Positions 20,591-28,744 of a DNA stretch of 64,000 nt are shown here, one piece after another. Each line of letters opens with the position of its first letter. Position 1 is the stretch's first letter. The notes beneath the pieces are model-generated. The model had not been told where the DNA came from. It searched no databases and worked only from the letters and a program-made list of their open reading frames with translations. The stretch spans positions 5,022,001 through 5,086,000 of the forward strand of contig NZ_CP082923.1 in NCBI RefSeq assembly GCF_019931575.1, given 5' to 3'. The translations under genes were made by a program, and so were the position numbers. The DNA comes from Caulobacter segnis (GTDB lineage: Bacteria > Pseudomonadota > Alphaproteobacteria > Caulobacterales > Caulobacteraceae).

Positions 20591-22042
20591 TCAGCTGTTC
20601 ATGCGAGCAATGAGGTTGGTCGTGCTCTGGCCTTGCTTCAGCTCGGCCAGCACCACCTTGCCGCCGTAGCCGAGCACGATGTCGGAACCGACCACGGTCT
20701 CGACCGTGTAGTCCGCGCCCTTGACCAGCACGTCGGGGTGGAAGGCCTTGATCAGGTCCAGCGGCGTGTCCTCGTCGAACAGCACCACCAGATCCACCGA
20801 CGACAGCGAGGCCAGCACCGTGGCGCGGCCCTGCTCTTTCTGCACCGGGCGGGTCGGGCCCTTCAGCTTCGAGACCGAGGCGTCGGTGTTGAGGCCGACG
20901 ATCAGCCGGTCGCAGGCGGCCTTGGCCTGGCTGAGCAGCGAGACGTGACCCGGATGCAAGAGGTCGAAGCAGCCGTTGGTGAACCCGACCTTCAGGCCCC
21001 GGGCGCGCCAGCCCTCGACGATCTCGGCGGCGTGGTCGCGATCGGCGATCTTGATCTCGCCGGGCTCGCCCTGGGCTGAACCGGCCTGGGCGGTCAGTTC
21101 GGCGGCGGTGACCACGTCGGTGCCCAGCTTGGCGACCACCAGGCCGCCGGCCAGGTTGGCCAGGTGGGCGGCGTCGGCCAGGCTGGCGCCGGCCGCCACG
21201 GCCAGGGCCAGGGTCGCGGCCACGGTGTCGCCCGCGCCCGAGACGTCGAACACCTCGACCGCCGTCGCCGGCAGGTGGACGTGCGGCTGGCCGCGCACGG
21301 ACAGGGTCATGCCCGCGCCGCCGCGGGTGATCAGGGCGGCTTGCAGCCCCGGCGCCATGGCCAGGATCGCCGCGCCGGCCTCTTCCGAAGCCTCGTCGGA
21401 ATTATCGACGACGCCGGTGGCCTCGGCGGCCTCCTTGCGATTGGGCTTGATCAGGGTCGCGCCGTCGTAGCGGGCGAAGTCGCGGCTCTTGGGGTCGACG
21501 ATCACCGGCTTGCCGGCCGCGCGGGCGGCGTCGATCGCCCCGCGCACCACCTCGGCGGTCAGCACCCCCTTGGCGTAGTCGGACAGCACCACGACATCCG
21601 CCGAGGCGAGGCGCGCCTTGAACGCCGCCAGCAGGGCCGCGCCATCGCCGGGTCCGCGATCCTCGCGGTCGACGCGCAGCATCTGGTGCGCGCCGGAGAT
21701 GTAGCGGACCTTTTCGGTCGTGCGACGCGCGGGATCGGCGACCAGTTCGGCGTCCAGCCCGTGCTCGACGTCGATCATGCCGCGCAGGGCCGCGCCGGCC
21801 TCGTCCTGGCCGATCAGGCCGATCAGCACCGCCTTGGCGCCCAGGGCGGCGACGTTGCGGGCGACATTGCCCGCCCCGCCCAGCATGGCCGTCTCCTTCT
21901 CGACCGCGATCACCGGCACCGGCGCTTCGGGCGAGATGCGGTCGACCGCGCCGTAGATGAAGCGGTCCAGCATCACGTCGCCGAGAACCAGCACGGTCTT
22001 GCCGGCGAAGGCGCGGGGCAAGTGGGCGAGGGTGTCGTTCAT
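20591..22042 (-). CDS. hldE: Bifunctional heptose 7-phosphate kinase / heptose 1-phosphate adenylyltransferase
   Basis: A 483-residue fusion for ADP-heptose synthesis, used in the lipopolysaccharide core. Residues 1-320 are a ribokinase-type kinase (GGAGNVARNVAALGAKA, DYAKGVL, DVSGAGDTVAATLA with the catalytic Asp). Residues about 345-483 are a cytidylyltransferase-like domain with GFTNGCFDLLHPGHVSLL, whose HPGH is the nucleotide-binding HxGH. Both halves look complete. No other heptose gene is next to it; a CDF transporter gene lies 31 bases upstream on the same strand. Confidence 0.95.
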   Translation of the reverse strand: MNDTLAHLPRAFAGKTVLVLGDVMLDRFIYGAVDRISPEAPVPVIAVEKETAMLGGAGNVARNVAALGAKAVLIGLIGQDEAGAALRGMIDVEHGLDAELVADPARRTTEKVRYISGAHQMLRVDREDRGPGDGAALLAAFKARLASADVVVLSDYAKGVLTAEVVRGAIDAARAAGKPVIVDPKSRDFARYDGATLIKPNRKEAAEATGVVDNSDEASEEAGAAILAMAPGLQAALITRGGAGMTLSVRGQPHVHLPATAVEVFDVSGAGDTVAATLALAVAAGASLADAAHLANLAGGLVVAKLGTDVVTAAELTAQAGSAQGEPGEIKIADRDHAAEIVEGWRARGLKVGFTNGCFDLLHPGHVSLLSQAKAACDRLIVGLNTDASVSKLKGPTRPVQKEQGRATVLASLSSVDLVVLFDEDTPLDLIKAFHPDVLVKGADYTVETVVGSDIVLGYGGKVVLAELKQGQSTTNLIARMNS

Positions 22043-22073
22043 GCGGAGTTTCGTACCTGCCCGCCCCGAAAAC

Positions 22074-23003
22074 TCAACCCTCGACGCCCTCGGCGAAGAC
22101 GCCGCCGTGCTTCTCGGCCAGGCCCCTCGGATCGGGGTGGATGATGATGTCGGCCGAGGGGAAGGCCTCCAGCAGGCGGTTCTCGGCGGCGACGATGACG
22201 CTGTGGGCCTCGGCCAGCGAGATGTCGGCGGGCAGGTCGGCGTGCATCTGCATGTGGATATAGGGTCCCGAGGCTCGCGTGCGCAGCTGGTGCACGCCCA
22301 GCAGGCGTGGATCGGCCGTGGCCAGGGTCACGATCCGCTCGCGCTCCGCCTCGGGTAGCTCGCGATCCAGCAACTGGTCCGAGGCCTCCCGGAAGACGCC
22401 GACCGCGCCCCAGATCAGCCACAGCGCCACGATCAGACCCGCCGCCGCGTCGACCCAGGACAAGCCCAGCCAACCGGCCGCCGCCACCCCGACCAGAGCC
22501 ACCGCGTTGGAGCCCAGGTCGGCGGCGTAGTGGGCGCGGTCGCCGGCGATGGCGATTGAGCCGCTCGCCTTCAGCACCCGGCTCTGGGCGGTGATCAGGG
22601 CCAGGGTCAGGACGATCGAGACGATCATCACGATCACGCCGGCCAGGCCGTGCTCGACCGGGCGCGGGTGCAGGAAGGCGGCGATGGCCTCGCGGCCGAT
22701 CAGGGCGCCCGAGGCGAACACCAGGCCGCCCTGCAGCAGGCTGGAGAAGGCCCCGGCCTTGCCATGGCCGAAGCGGTGCTCGGCGTCCGGCGGCACGGCC
22801 GCGTAGCGCACGGCGTAGACGGTGATGAGCGAGGCGACCAGGTCCAGGGCCGAGTCCGACAGCGAGGCCAGGATCGCCACCGAGCCGCTGGCCCGCCAGG
22901 CGATGGCCTTGACCACGATCAGGACCGCCGCCGTCGCCACCGACAGCAGGGCGACCCGCTGGGTGGCGGCGCGGGTTTCGGGCGAGGCGGCGGACAGGGA
23001 CAT
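22074..23003 (-). CDS. Cation diffusion facilitator (FieF-like) metal exporter
   Basis: A 309-residue CDF transporter with about six membrane segments in residues 15-205. The metal-site motifs are DSALDLVAS in the second segment and HYAADLGSN in the fifth, close to the D-x-x-x-D and H-x-x-x-D pairs of FieF/YiiP. The cytoplasmic C-terminal domain (about residues 215-300) has GVHQLRTRASGPYIHMQMHAD, typical of the dimeric metal-sensing domain. The substrates are probably Zn2+ and/or Fe2+; specificity cannot be read reliably. The hldE start lies 31 bases downstream. Confidence 0.9.
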   Translation of the reverse strand: MSLSAASPETRAATQRVALLSVATAAVLIVVKAIAWRASGSVAILASLSDSALDLVASLITVYAVRYAAVPPDAEHRFGHGKAGAFSSLLQGGLVFASGALIGREAIAAFLHPRPVEHGLAGVIVMIVSIVLTLALITAQSRVLKASGSIAIAGDRAHYAADLGSNAVALVGVAAAGWLGLSWVDAAAGLIVALWLIWGAVGVFREASDQLLDRELPEAERERIVTLATADPRLLGVHQLRTRASGPYIHMQMHADLPADISLAEAHSVIVAAENRLLEAFPSADIIIHPDPRGLAEKHGGVFAEGVEG

Positions 23004-23034
23004 GGTCCCTATCTACCGCACCCCGCGCCGAAGG

Positions 23035-24120
23035 CTAAGCCGCCGCGCGCACTTCAGGACCGACATAGACCGACTGCGGCCGGATCAGCCGGCCCCCGGC
23101 CAGCTGTTCGCGGGCGTGGGCCAGCCAGCCGGCGACGCGGCCCATGGCGAAGACGCAGGTGAAGCTGGCGGGCGGCAGGCCCAAAGCCTCGAGCAGCAGC
23201 GCCGTGTAGAATTCGACATTGGTGTCGAGCGGCCGGTCGGGCTTGTGCTCCCGCAGGATCTCCAGCGCCGCCTGCTCCACCGCCTCGGCGAAGGCGACGC
23301 GGCCGGGCAGGCTGGGCGAGGCCGCCGCCAACTTGCGCACGGCCGCCTTCAGGGCGTCGGCGCGCGGATCGCGGACCCGGTAGATGCGGTGACCGAAGCC
23401 CATCAGCCGGTCGCCGCGCGCCAGGGCCTTTTCCAGCCAGGGGCGGGCGTTCTGCGGCGCGCCGATCGCGTCCAGCATCTCGATCACCGGCCCCGGCGCA
23501 CCGCCGTGCAGCGGGCCCTTCAGGGCCGAGAGGCCGGCCAGCACCGCCGAGGTCAGGCCCGCGCGAGTGGAAGCCACCACCCGCGCGGCGAAGGTCGAGG
23601 CGTTGAGGCCATGGTCGCAGACCGTGACCAGATAGGCGTCGAGCGCGGCGGCCTCGGCGTCGGTGGCCGGCGTCCCGCGCGCCATCCGCAGGATGTCGGC
23701 GGCATGCGACAGGGCCGGGTCGGGGACGACCGGGCTCTGGCCCTTGGCGACGCGCAGCACGGCGGGGGTGAAGACGGCCGGGGCGGCGATCAGCAGCAGG
23801 GCGGTCGGCAGGTCATCGCCGTCGGGCAGGCGGGCCAGCAGGGCGCGCATCGCCTCGACCGGATCGCGGCGGGCCAGGGCTTCGTCCAAGGCGGCCACCT
23901 CGGCGAAGGCGCGGACCCGGGCCTCGCCCAGGGCCGGCGCCAGATCCGACGGCGCGTCCTCGAAGAAGCCGTCGAACAGCAGGTGGGCGGCCTCCTCGTA
24001 GCGGGTGCGGCCGGAGAGATCCTCGACGGCGTAGCCCCGGATCACCAGGCGGCCCTTGGCCCCGTCGACATCGGACAGAACGGTGCGGGCGGCGATGACG
24101 CCCTCAAGACCATCGGACAT
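23035..24120 (-). CDS. Citrate synthase family protein (citrate/2-methylcitrate synthase-like)
   Basis: A 361-residue citrate synthase homologue, shorter than the about 430 residues of the Gram-negative hexameric enzyme. It has DHGLNASTF, the active-site His in KGPLHGGAP, a second His in MGFGHRIYRVRDPRA, and a C-terminal GRVAGWLAHAREQ. The usual catalytic Asp position reads NVEFYT, so Glu replaces Asp; this also occurs in some actinobacterial-type citrate synthases. The start is the ATG at 24120, after a strong AAAGGAGA ribosome site. It is divergent from a second homologue with a DNA-binding domain, 75 bases away. Confidence 0.88.
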   Translation of the reverse strand: MSDGLEGVIAARTVLSDVDGAKGRLVIRGYAVEDLSGRTRYEEAAHLLFDGFFEDAPSDLAPALGEARVRAFAEVAALDEALARRDPVEAMRALLARLPDGDDLPTALLLIAAPAVFTPAVLRVAKGQSPVVPDPALSHAADILRMARGTPATDAEAAALDAYLVTVCDHGLNASTFAARVVASTRAGLTSAVLAGLSALKGPLHGGAPGPVIEMLDAIGAPQNARPWLEKALARGDRLMGFGHRIYRVRDPRADALKAAVRKLAAASPSLPGRVAFAEAVEQAALEILREHKPDRPLDTNVEFYTALLLEALGLPPASFTCVFAMGRVAGWLAHAREQLAGGRLIRPQSVYVGPEVRAAA

Positions 24121-24160
24121 GTGCGGTCTCCTTTCGAGCGGCAAAACACGCGCTCAAGGC

Positions 24161-24190
24161 TTGATCGTCAATCTTGATCAATATAATCAA
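24161..24190 (+). promoter_or_regulatory. Promoter with inverted-repeat operator, probable leaderless start
   Basis: In an AT-rich island, TATAAT (24182-24187) matches the sigma-70 -10 consensus exactly, and a TTGATC (24161-24166) can serve as -35 with a short 15-base spacer. The ATG at 24196 lies 8 bases after the -10, so transcription should begin at or next to the start codon. A perfect inverted repeat TTGAT-N7-ATCAA (24174-24190) overlaps the -10 and is a good operator candidate. Confidence 0.6.
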
Positions 24191-24195
24191 TCTAT

Positions 24196-25353
24196 ATGGC
24201 CGATTGGTTGGACGCGGATCAGGTGCTGGAGCGGCTGGGGATCCGGCCGCAGACCTTGTACGCCTATGTCAGCCGAGGGCGGATCGAGGCCGCCGCCCAT
24301 CCGCACGACCCGCGCCGCAGCCTCTATCGCGCCTCGGACGTGGCGGCCCTGGCCCAGAAGAAGGCGCGCGGCCGCCGCGCCGCCGATGTCGCGGCCGAGG
24401 CCATCGCCTGGGGCGAGCCGGTCCTGCCCTCGGCCATCACCACCATCGCCGGCGGCCGTCTCTGGTATCGCGGCCGCGACGCCGTCGAACTGGCCGAGCA
24501 GGGCCTGACGCTGGAGAATGTCGGCCGGCTGCTGCGCGGCGGCCACGGCGCGGCGCTAAAGTCGTCCCGACGGCCTGAGCCGCCGAGCGCCGACAGCGCG
24601 CGAGCGCGGCTGTTTCTCACTCTCGCCGCCCGCGCTGGTCGCGAGCCCCCGGCCCGAGGTCGCGCGCCGCTCGCGCTCGCCATGGAGGCCGCCGACCTGC
24701 TGGAAGCCGTGGTCGACGCCGCCACGGGGCAAGCCGGGGAGGGCCCGGCCCACGCCCGCTTCGCCGCCGCTTGGGGCCTGGACGCCGCCGGCGCCGACCT
24801 CGTCCGCCGGACGCTCGTCCTGCTGGCCGACCACGAGCTGAACGCCTCGACCTTCGCCGCGCGGGTGGCGGCCTCGACCGGGGCGTCGTTGTCGGCGGCC
24901 TGCCTGGCGGGCCTTTCGGCCCTGTCAGGCCCCCTGCACGGCGGGATGGCCGCGCGGGTCGAGGCCTTCGTCGAGGAGGCCGAGCGGCGCGATGCGGCCC
25001 ATGCAGTCTCGGCCCGGCTGGCGCGCGGCGCGTCGATGCCCGGCTTCGACCATCCGCTCTATCCCGATGGCGACCCGCGCGCCGCGGCCCTGCTGGCGGC
25101 GTTCGAGGCCCCGCCCCTGCTGGCCGAACTGCGCGCGGCCACCGAAACCGCCACCGGCCTCGCGCCCAATATCGACTTCGCCCTGGTCAGTCTGGCCCGA
25201 ACCCTGAAACTGCCGCCCGACGCGCCCTTCATCCTGTTCGCCACGGCAAGAAGCGCGGGCTGGGCGGCGCACGCGATCGAGCAGCTGCAGACGGGACGGC
25301 TGATCCGGCCGAGAGCGCGGTATGTGGGGGAAAACCCAATCCCCTCCCCTTGA
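24196..25353 (+). CDS. Citrate synthase homologue with N-terminal helix-turn-helix
   Basis: A 385-residue fusion. Residues 1-55 form a MerR/excisionase-like helix-turn-helix (LDADQVLERLGIRPQTLYAYVSRG split across the first helices, then SLYRASDV). The rest is a citrate synthase domain with DHELNASTF, SGPLHGG, the second His in GFDHPLYPDGDPRA, the Asp in PNIDFALV, and SAGWAAHAIEQ; the key His/His/Asp set therefore appears intact. A low-complexity insert lies around residues 115-160. Similar fusions are known in alphaproteobacteria, but I know of no settled role; a DNA-binding metabolic enzyme or a citrate-sensing regulator are the two options. It is divergent from the paralogue at 23035-24120. 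Confidence 0.82.
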   Translation: MADWLDADQVLERLGIRPQTLYAYVSRGRIEAAAHPHDPRRSLYRASDVAALAQKKARGRRAADVAAEAIAWGEPVLPSAITTIAGGRLWYRGRDAVELAEQGLTLENVGRLLRGGHGAALKSSRRPEPPSADSARARLFLTLAARAGREPPARGRAPLALAMEAADLLEAVVDAATGQAGEGPAHARFAAAWGLDAAGADLVRRTLVLLADHELNASTFAARVAASTGASLSAACLAGLSALSGPLHGGMAARVEAFVEEAERRDAAHAVSARLARGASMPGFDHPLYPDGDPRAAALLAAFEAPPLLAELRAATETATGLAPNIDFALVSLARTLKLPPDAPFILFATARSAGWAAHAIEQLQTGRLIRPRARYVGENPIPSP

Positions 25354-25368
25354 TGGGGGAAGGACATT

Positions 25369-26397
25369 TTACTCCCCCTCCTCCTCGTCGTAACCGACCA
25401 GCCGCAAGGCCCGCGCCGGCAGGCCTTCCAGTTCGCACCACCGCTCCAGGGCCTCCTCGCGGCCGTGAGTGATCCAGACCTCGCCGGGGCGCAGCTCGCT
25501 CAGGGTCGCCGTCAGCTCGTCCCAGTCGGCGTGATCGGACAGGATCAGCGGCAGCTCGACGCCCCGCTGCCGCGCGCGAGCTCGCACCCGCATCCAGCCC
25601 GAGGCGAAGCAGTCGACGGGATCGGGGAACCGCCGCGACCAGCGGTCGGCCACGGCGCTGGGCGGGGCGATGATGATCTGGCCGGCGAAGGCGTCCTTCG
25701 GACCCGAGGCGGTCGCCGGCGCCAGCGCCCCGAGCTCGACCCCGTGCGCCTCGTAGAGGGCGTTCAGCCGCTCCAGCGCCCCGTGCACGAAGATCGGCCT
25801 GTCCCAGCCGCCCTCGCGCAGCAGCTTGATCACCCGCTGGGCCTTGCCAAGGGCGTAGGCCCCGACGATGTGGCAGCGCTCGGGAAACTGCTCGACCGAG
25901 GCCAGAAGACTACGGATCTCGCCCGCGTCGTCGGGATGGCGGAAGACCGGCAGGCCGAAGGTGGCCTCGGTGATGAAGACGTCGCAGGGGACGGGCTCGA
26001 ACAGGGCGCAGGTCGGGTCGCGGCGGCGCTTGTAGTCGCCGGACACCACCATGGTCAGCCCCTTCCAGCGCACCACCGCCTGGGCCGAGCCCAGCACGTG
26101 GCCGGCCGGGACCAGGGTCACCTCGACCCCATCGCGCACAAAGCTCTGGCCATAGGCCACGGCCTCGCGGCGGCCGGCGAAATCCTCGCCATAGCGGACC
26201 GCCATGATCGCCAGGGTCTCGGGCGTGGCGGCCGCCACCCCGTGGCCGGCGCGGGCGTGGTCGGCGTGGCCATGGGTGATCACGGCCCGGTCCACGGGGC
26301 GGACGGGGTCGATATAGAAGTCTCCCGGCGGACAGTAGAGGCCGTCCGGCCGGGGACAGAGAAGGTCTTCGGGCCTGATCACGTCTGGATATGACAA
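25369..26397 (-). CDS. Ligase-associated DNA exonuclease, metallo-beta-lactamase fold
   Basis: About 342 residues. The beta-lactamase metal motif is THGHADHARAGH, with a further His in PAGHVLGSAQ and an Asp in VSGDYKR; a beta-CASP-like region follows, with ITEATFGLPVF, and ILSDHADWDEL near the end. The family is usually encoded beside an ATP-dependent DNA ligase and is predicted to process DNA ends; no ligase lies nearby here. The start is uncertain: TTG (26397), GTG (26382) and ATG (26424) are all in frame. The ATG would overlap the divergent thioesterase start, and the family normally begins just before RPEDLLCP, so I take the TTG. Confidence 0.85.
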   Translation of the reverse strand: MSYPDVIRPEDLLCPRPDGLYCPPGDFYIDPVRPVDRAVITHGHADHARAGHGVAAATPETLAIMAVRYGEDFAGRREAVAYGQSFVRDGVEVTLVPAGHVLGSAQAVVRWKGLTMVVSGDYKRRRDPTCALFEPVPCDVFITEATFGLPVFRHPDDAGEIRSLLASVEQFPERCHIVGAYALGKAQRVIKLLREGGWDRPIFVHGALERLNALYEAHGVELGALAPATASGPKDAFAGQIIIAPPSAVADRWSRRFPDPVDCFASGWMRVRARARQRGVELPLILSDHADWDELTATLSELRPGEVWITHGREEALERWCELEGLPARALRLVGYDEEEGE

Positions 26398-26422
26398 CGC
26401 AAGAGACGCTAAGCCTATCCTC

Positions 26423-26920
26423 ATGAGCGACAACGAACAGAGCCGCATGATCGCCACGGCGATGAACGAGGGCAGCCCCCAGGCCAAGGCGCTGGGCTTT
26501 TCGACCCTGGAGATCGGCGACGCGGTCGCCGTGCTGAAGGTCCCCTACCGCCCCGAGATCGTCGGCGATCCAGAGACCGGCGTCATCGCCGGCGGGGTGG
26601 TCACCACCCTGCTGGATCACGCCAGCGGTCAGGCCGTGCACGCGGCCATGGAGACCTGGACCTCGATCGCCACCCTGGACCTGCGCATCGACTACATGCG
26701 GCCGGCCGAGCCGGGCCTGGACGTCATGGCCCGCGCCCACTGCTACAAGATGACCCGTTCGATCGCCTTCGTGCGCGCCGTCGCCTACGACCGCGACCCG
26801 GAGGATCCGGTCGCCACCGCCCAAGCGACCTTCATGCTGGACTCCAGCGCCGGCAAGAAGCCCGGCGCCAATCTCAAGCCCTCGCGCCAGCCGCGCGCCA
26901 AGACGGGAAGCGTGGACTGA
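26423..26920 (+). CDS. PaaI-type hotdog thioesterase
   Basis: A 165-residue single-hotdog acyl-CoA thioesterase-like protein. The motif GVIAGGVVTTLLDHASGQAV is the PaaI/YbgC central helix with the catalytic Asp, and LRIDYMRPAEPGLDV is the following strand. The terminal GANLKPSRQPRAK tail looks disordered. Its stop overlaps the ATG of a second PaaI-type gene (ATGA at 26917-26920), so two paralogous hotdog proteins are co-produced and may pair. The substrate is unknown. Confidence 0.88.
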   Translation: MSDNEQSRMIATAMNEGSPQAKALGFSTLEIGDAVAVLKVPYRPEIVGDPETGVIAGGVVTTLLDHASGQAVHAAMETWTSIATLDLRIDYMRPAEPGLDVMARAHCYKMTRSIAFVRAVAYDRDPEDPVATAQATFMLDSSAGKKPGANLKPSRQPRAKTGSVD

Positions 26921-27339
26921 TGAGCGACGCCGACACCCGCCTGGTCTCGATGCTGGACGCCATTCCCTACGCCCGCTTCCTGGGCGTGAAGGCCGAGCTG
27001 GCCGGGGACGAGATGACCGCCATCCTGCCGTTCGCCCACCACATCGTCGGCAATCCGATGCTGCCCGCCATCCACGGCGGGGTGCTGGGCGCCTTCATGG
27101 AGATGACCGCCCTGGCCCAGCTGTCGGTGGCCGCGCCGATGAAGCGCCAGCCGCGCACGATCGACGTCTCGATCGAGTACCTGCGCTCGGGCCGCCCCCT
27201 GACCACCTACGCCCGCGCCAGCATCAAGAAGCTGGGCCGGCGCATCGCCAACGTCCATGTCGAGGCCTGGCAGGAGACCCGTTCGGCCCCGATCGCCACC
27301 CTGCGTGGACTCTTTTTGGTGGCGCCCAGCGAGGATTAA
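26920..27339 (+). CDS. PaaI-type hotdog thioesterase (second copy)
   Basis: A 139-residue hotdog protein with NPMLPAIHGGVLGAFMEMTA at the central helix and TIDVSIEYLRSGRP in the next strand. The central acidic residue is Glu (FMEMTA) where the upstream partner has Asp (LLDHAS). The coupling to the upstream thioesterase gene suggests the two proteins act together, perhaps as a mixed oligomer, which is an inference. An AT-rich 219-base region follows before the small peptide gene. Confidence 0.87.
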   Translation: MSDADTRLVSMLDAIPYARFLGVKAELAGDEMTAILPFAHHIVGNPMLPAIHGGVLGAFMEMTALAQLSVAAPMKRQPRTIDVSIEYLRSGRPLTTYARASIKKLGRRIANVHVEAWQETRSAPIATLRGLFLVAPSED

Positions 27340-27558
27340 CGGAGACGTGCCCGCTGGATCGTCTCAGCGGATAAAGTTTCCGATGAAACAGTTACAGACG
27401 ACCACATTAATCCCCTGTAATGCCGGTTAGGTGCGACAAAGTTTCTTAAATCGGCGTCATGAAGCAAGGGTAACGTGCATTAACGAGAGTCAGCGCCTAT
27501 ATCCTTGCTCATCGGACGCCGACGTGGCGCCGACCTAAAGAAAACAGGGATCAAGACC
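27340..27558 (+). promoter_or_regulatory. AT-rich regulatory region before a small peptide gene
   Basis: These 219 bases are far more AT-rich than anything around them. They hold two copies of AAAGTTTC (27373-27380 and 27438-27445), TTAA-N7-TAAT at 27407-27421 (a weak CtrA-like match), a TTAAC half-site at 27480, and TATATC at 27498-27503 as a possible -10. No gene is visible inside. It most probably contains the promoter and operators of the 32-codon gene that follows. Confidence 0.45.
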
Positions 27559-27657
27559 ATGACTCTCAAGACCAACGCCGTCGCCGGCCTCGCCTCGCTC
27601 GTTCTCGCGGTCCTGCCGCTCGTCGTTATCGCCGGTTCGCTCGCTTCGAGCCTGTAA
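27559..27657 (+). CDS. 32-residue putative single-pass membrane peptide
   Basis: ATG at 27559 to TAA at 27655-27657. The peptide begins MTLKTNAVAGLASLV and is almost entirely one hydrophobic helix after the Lys at position 4, so it should sit in the inner membrane with a short N-terminus. An AGGGA ribosome site lies 8-12 bases upstream. A 10-bp hairpin follows 17 bases after the stop. No known function. A dedicated AT-rich leader, ribosome site and hairpin argue that this is a real gene, but chance cannot be ruled out. Confidence 0.6.
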   Translation: MTLKTNAVAGLASLVLAVLPLVVIAGSLASSL

Positions 27658-27673
27658 GTGATCGCCGCTTAGC

Positions 27674-27711
27674 CTCCGTCGGGCCGCTCCCAGAGAGCCG
27701 CCCCGACGGAG
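27674..27711 (+). terminator. Stem-loop after the small peptide gene
   Basis: A perfect 10-bp inverted repeat, CTCCGTCGGG (27674-27683) and CCCGACGGAG (27702-27711), with an 18-base loop that can pair further. There is no T-run on either side, so it may be a weak terminator or an mRNA-stabilising 3' hairpin. It lies between the peptide gene and the convergent HDAC-like gene. Confidence 0.5.
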
Positions 27712-27739
27712 ATGGCGATCTCCAGGTCGCCCCGAACGA

Positions 27740-28663
27740 CTAAGACTTGCTTGAAGAATAAAGACTTTTCGCCGTCCGATGCAGGATGGCGTGGCGAGCC
27801 GCCAGACGATCGATATCCGCGTCGTAGCCGCCGCCGATGACCCCGACCACGGGGATCTCAAGAGAAAGACAAGCGCCCAGGACATAGGCCTCTCGTCGCC
27901 CCAGACCGTCATCGGTCAGCGACAGACGGCCCAGCTTGTCGTCCGCGTGCGGATCCACCCCCGCATTGAAGAAGACGATATCCGGCCGGACGCTGCCCAG
28001 CAGCGCCGGCAGGATCCCTTCCAGCCTTTCCAGATACGCATCGTCGCCCGTCCCGTCGGCCAGCTCGACGTCGAGATCGCTGGTCGCCTTGCGGTGCGGG
28101 AAGTTCTTTTCGGCGTGCATCGAGAAGGTGAAGACGCTGGGATCGCCCTCGAAGATCCGCGCCGTGCCGTCGCCCTGGTGGACGTCGAGATCGACGACCA
28201 GGGCCTTGCCGATCGCGCCTTCCGCCAACAGCCGCCGCGCGGCCACCGCCACGTCGTTGAATACGCAGAACCCCGCGCCGCTCTCGGCCGAGGCGTGATG
28301 GCTGCCGCCGGCCGTGTTGCAGGCGATCCCGTGCTCCAGCGCCAGACGGGCCGCCAGCAGGGTGCCGCCGGTCGCCGCGCGGGCCCGGGTGGCGACGCTG
28401 TCGGTATTGGGCATGCCGATGCGCCGGACCACCTCGGCCGGCAAGGAAAGCTCGATCACGCCCCGGATATAGTCTTCGGCATGGGCCAGCCGCAGGGTCT
28501 CGACATCGATGAACTCGGGTTGGACGAAACCGTCCGGCCCCGGAATGCTCTCGGCCTCCAGCACGGTCGCCAGGCGCGAGAACTTATCCATCGGAAACCT
28601 GTGCCCGGCCGGCATCTCGGCGCGGAAGGCAGGGTGATGGATGACGGGCGGAGAGGACGACAT
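27740..28663 (-). CDS. Histone deacetylase-family amidohydrolase
   Basis: A 307-residue arginase/deacetylase-fold zinc enzyme. It shows SHHASAESGAGFCVFND, the zinc site in DLDVHQGDGT, a further Asp in NAGVDPHADDKLG and the glycine loop GGGYD. Bacterial members remove acetyl groups from acetoin-utilisation proteins, acetylpolyamines or related substrates; the specific substrate here is unknown. It is convergent with the small peptide gene and divergent from tesB. Confidence 0.9.
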   Translation of the reverse strand: MSSSPPVIHHPAFRAEMPAGHRFPMDKFSRLATVLEAESIPGPDGFVQPEFIDVETLRLAHAEDYIRGVIELSLPAEVVRRIGMPNTDSVATRARAATGGTLLAARLALEHGIACNTAGGSHHASAESGAGFCVFNDVAVAARRLLAEGAIGKALVVDLDVHQGDGTARIFEGDPSVFTFSMHAEKNFPHRKATSDLDVELADGTGDDAYLERLEGILPALLGSVRPDIVFFNAGVDPHADDKLGRLSLTDDGLGRREAYVLGACLSLEIPVVGVIGGGYDADIDRLAARHAILHRTAKSLYSSSKS

Positions 28664-28744
28664 CGCCCCACGATGGGGAGCCGGCTCGCCTGACGCAAGG
28701 TGACGGCTTTCGGCGGCGCCGAACCGGGCCTATCGCACTGCGTC

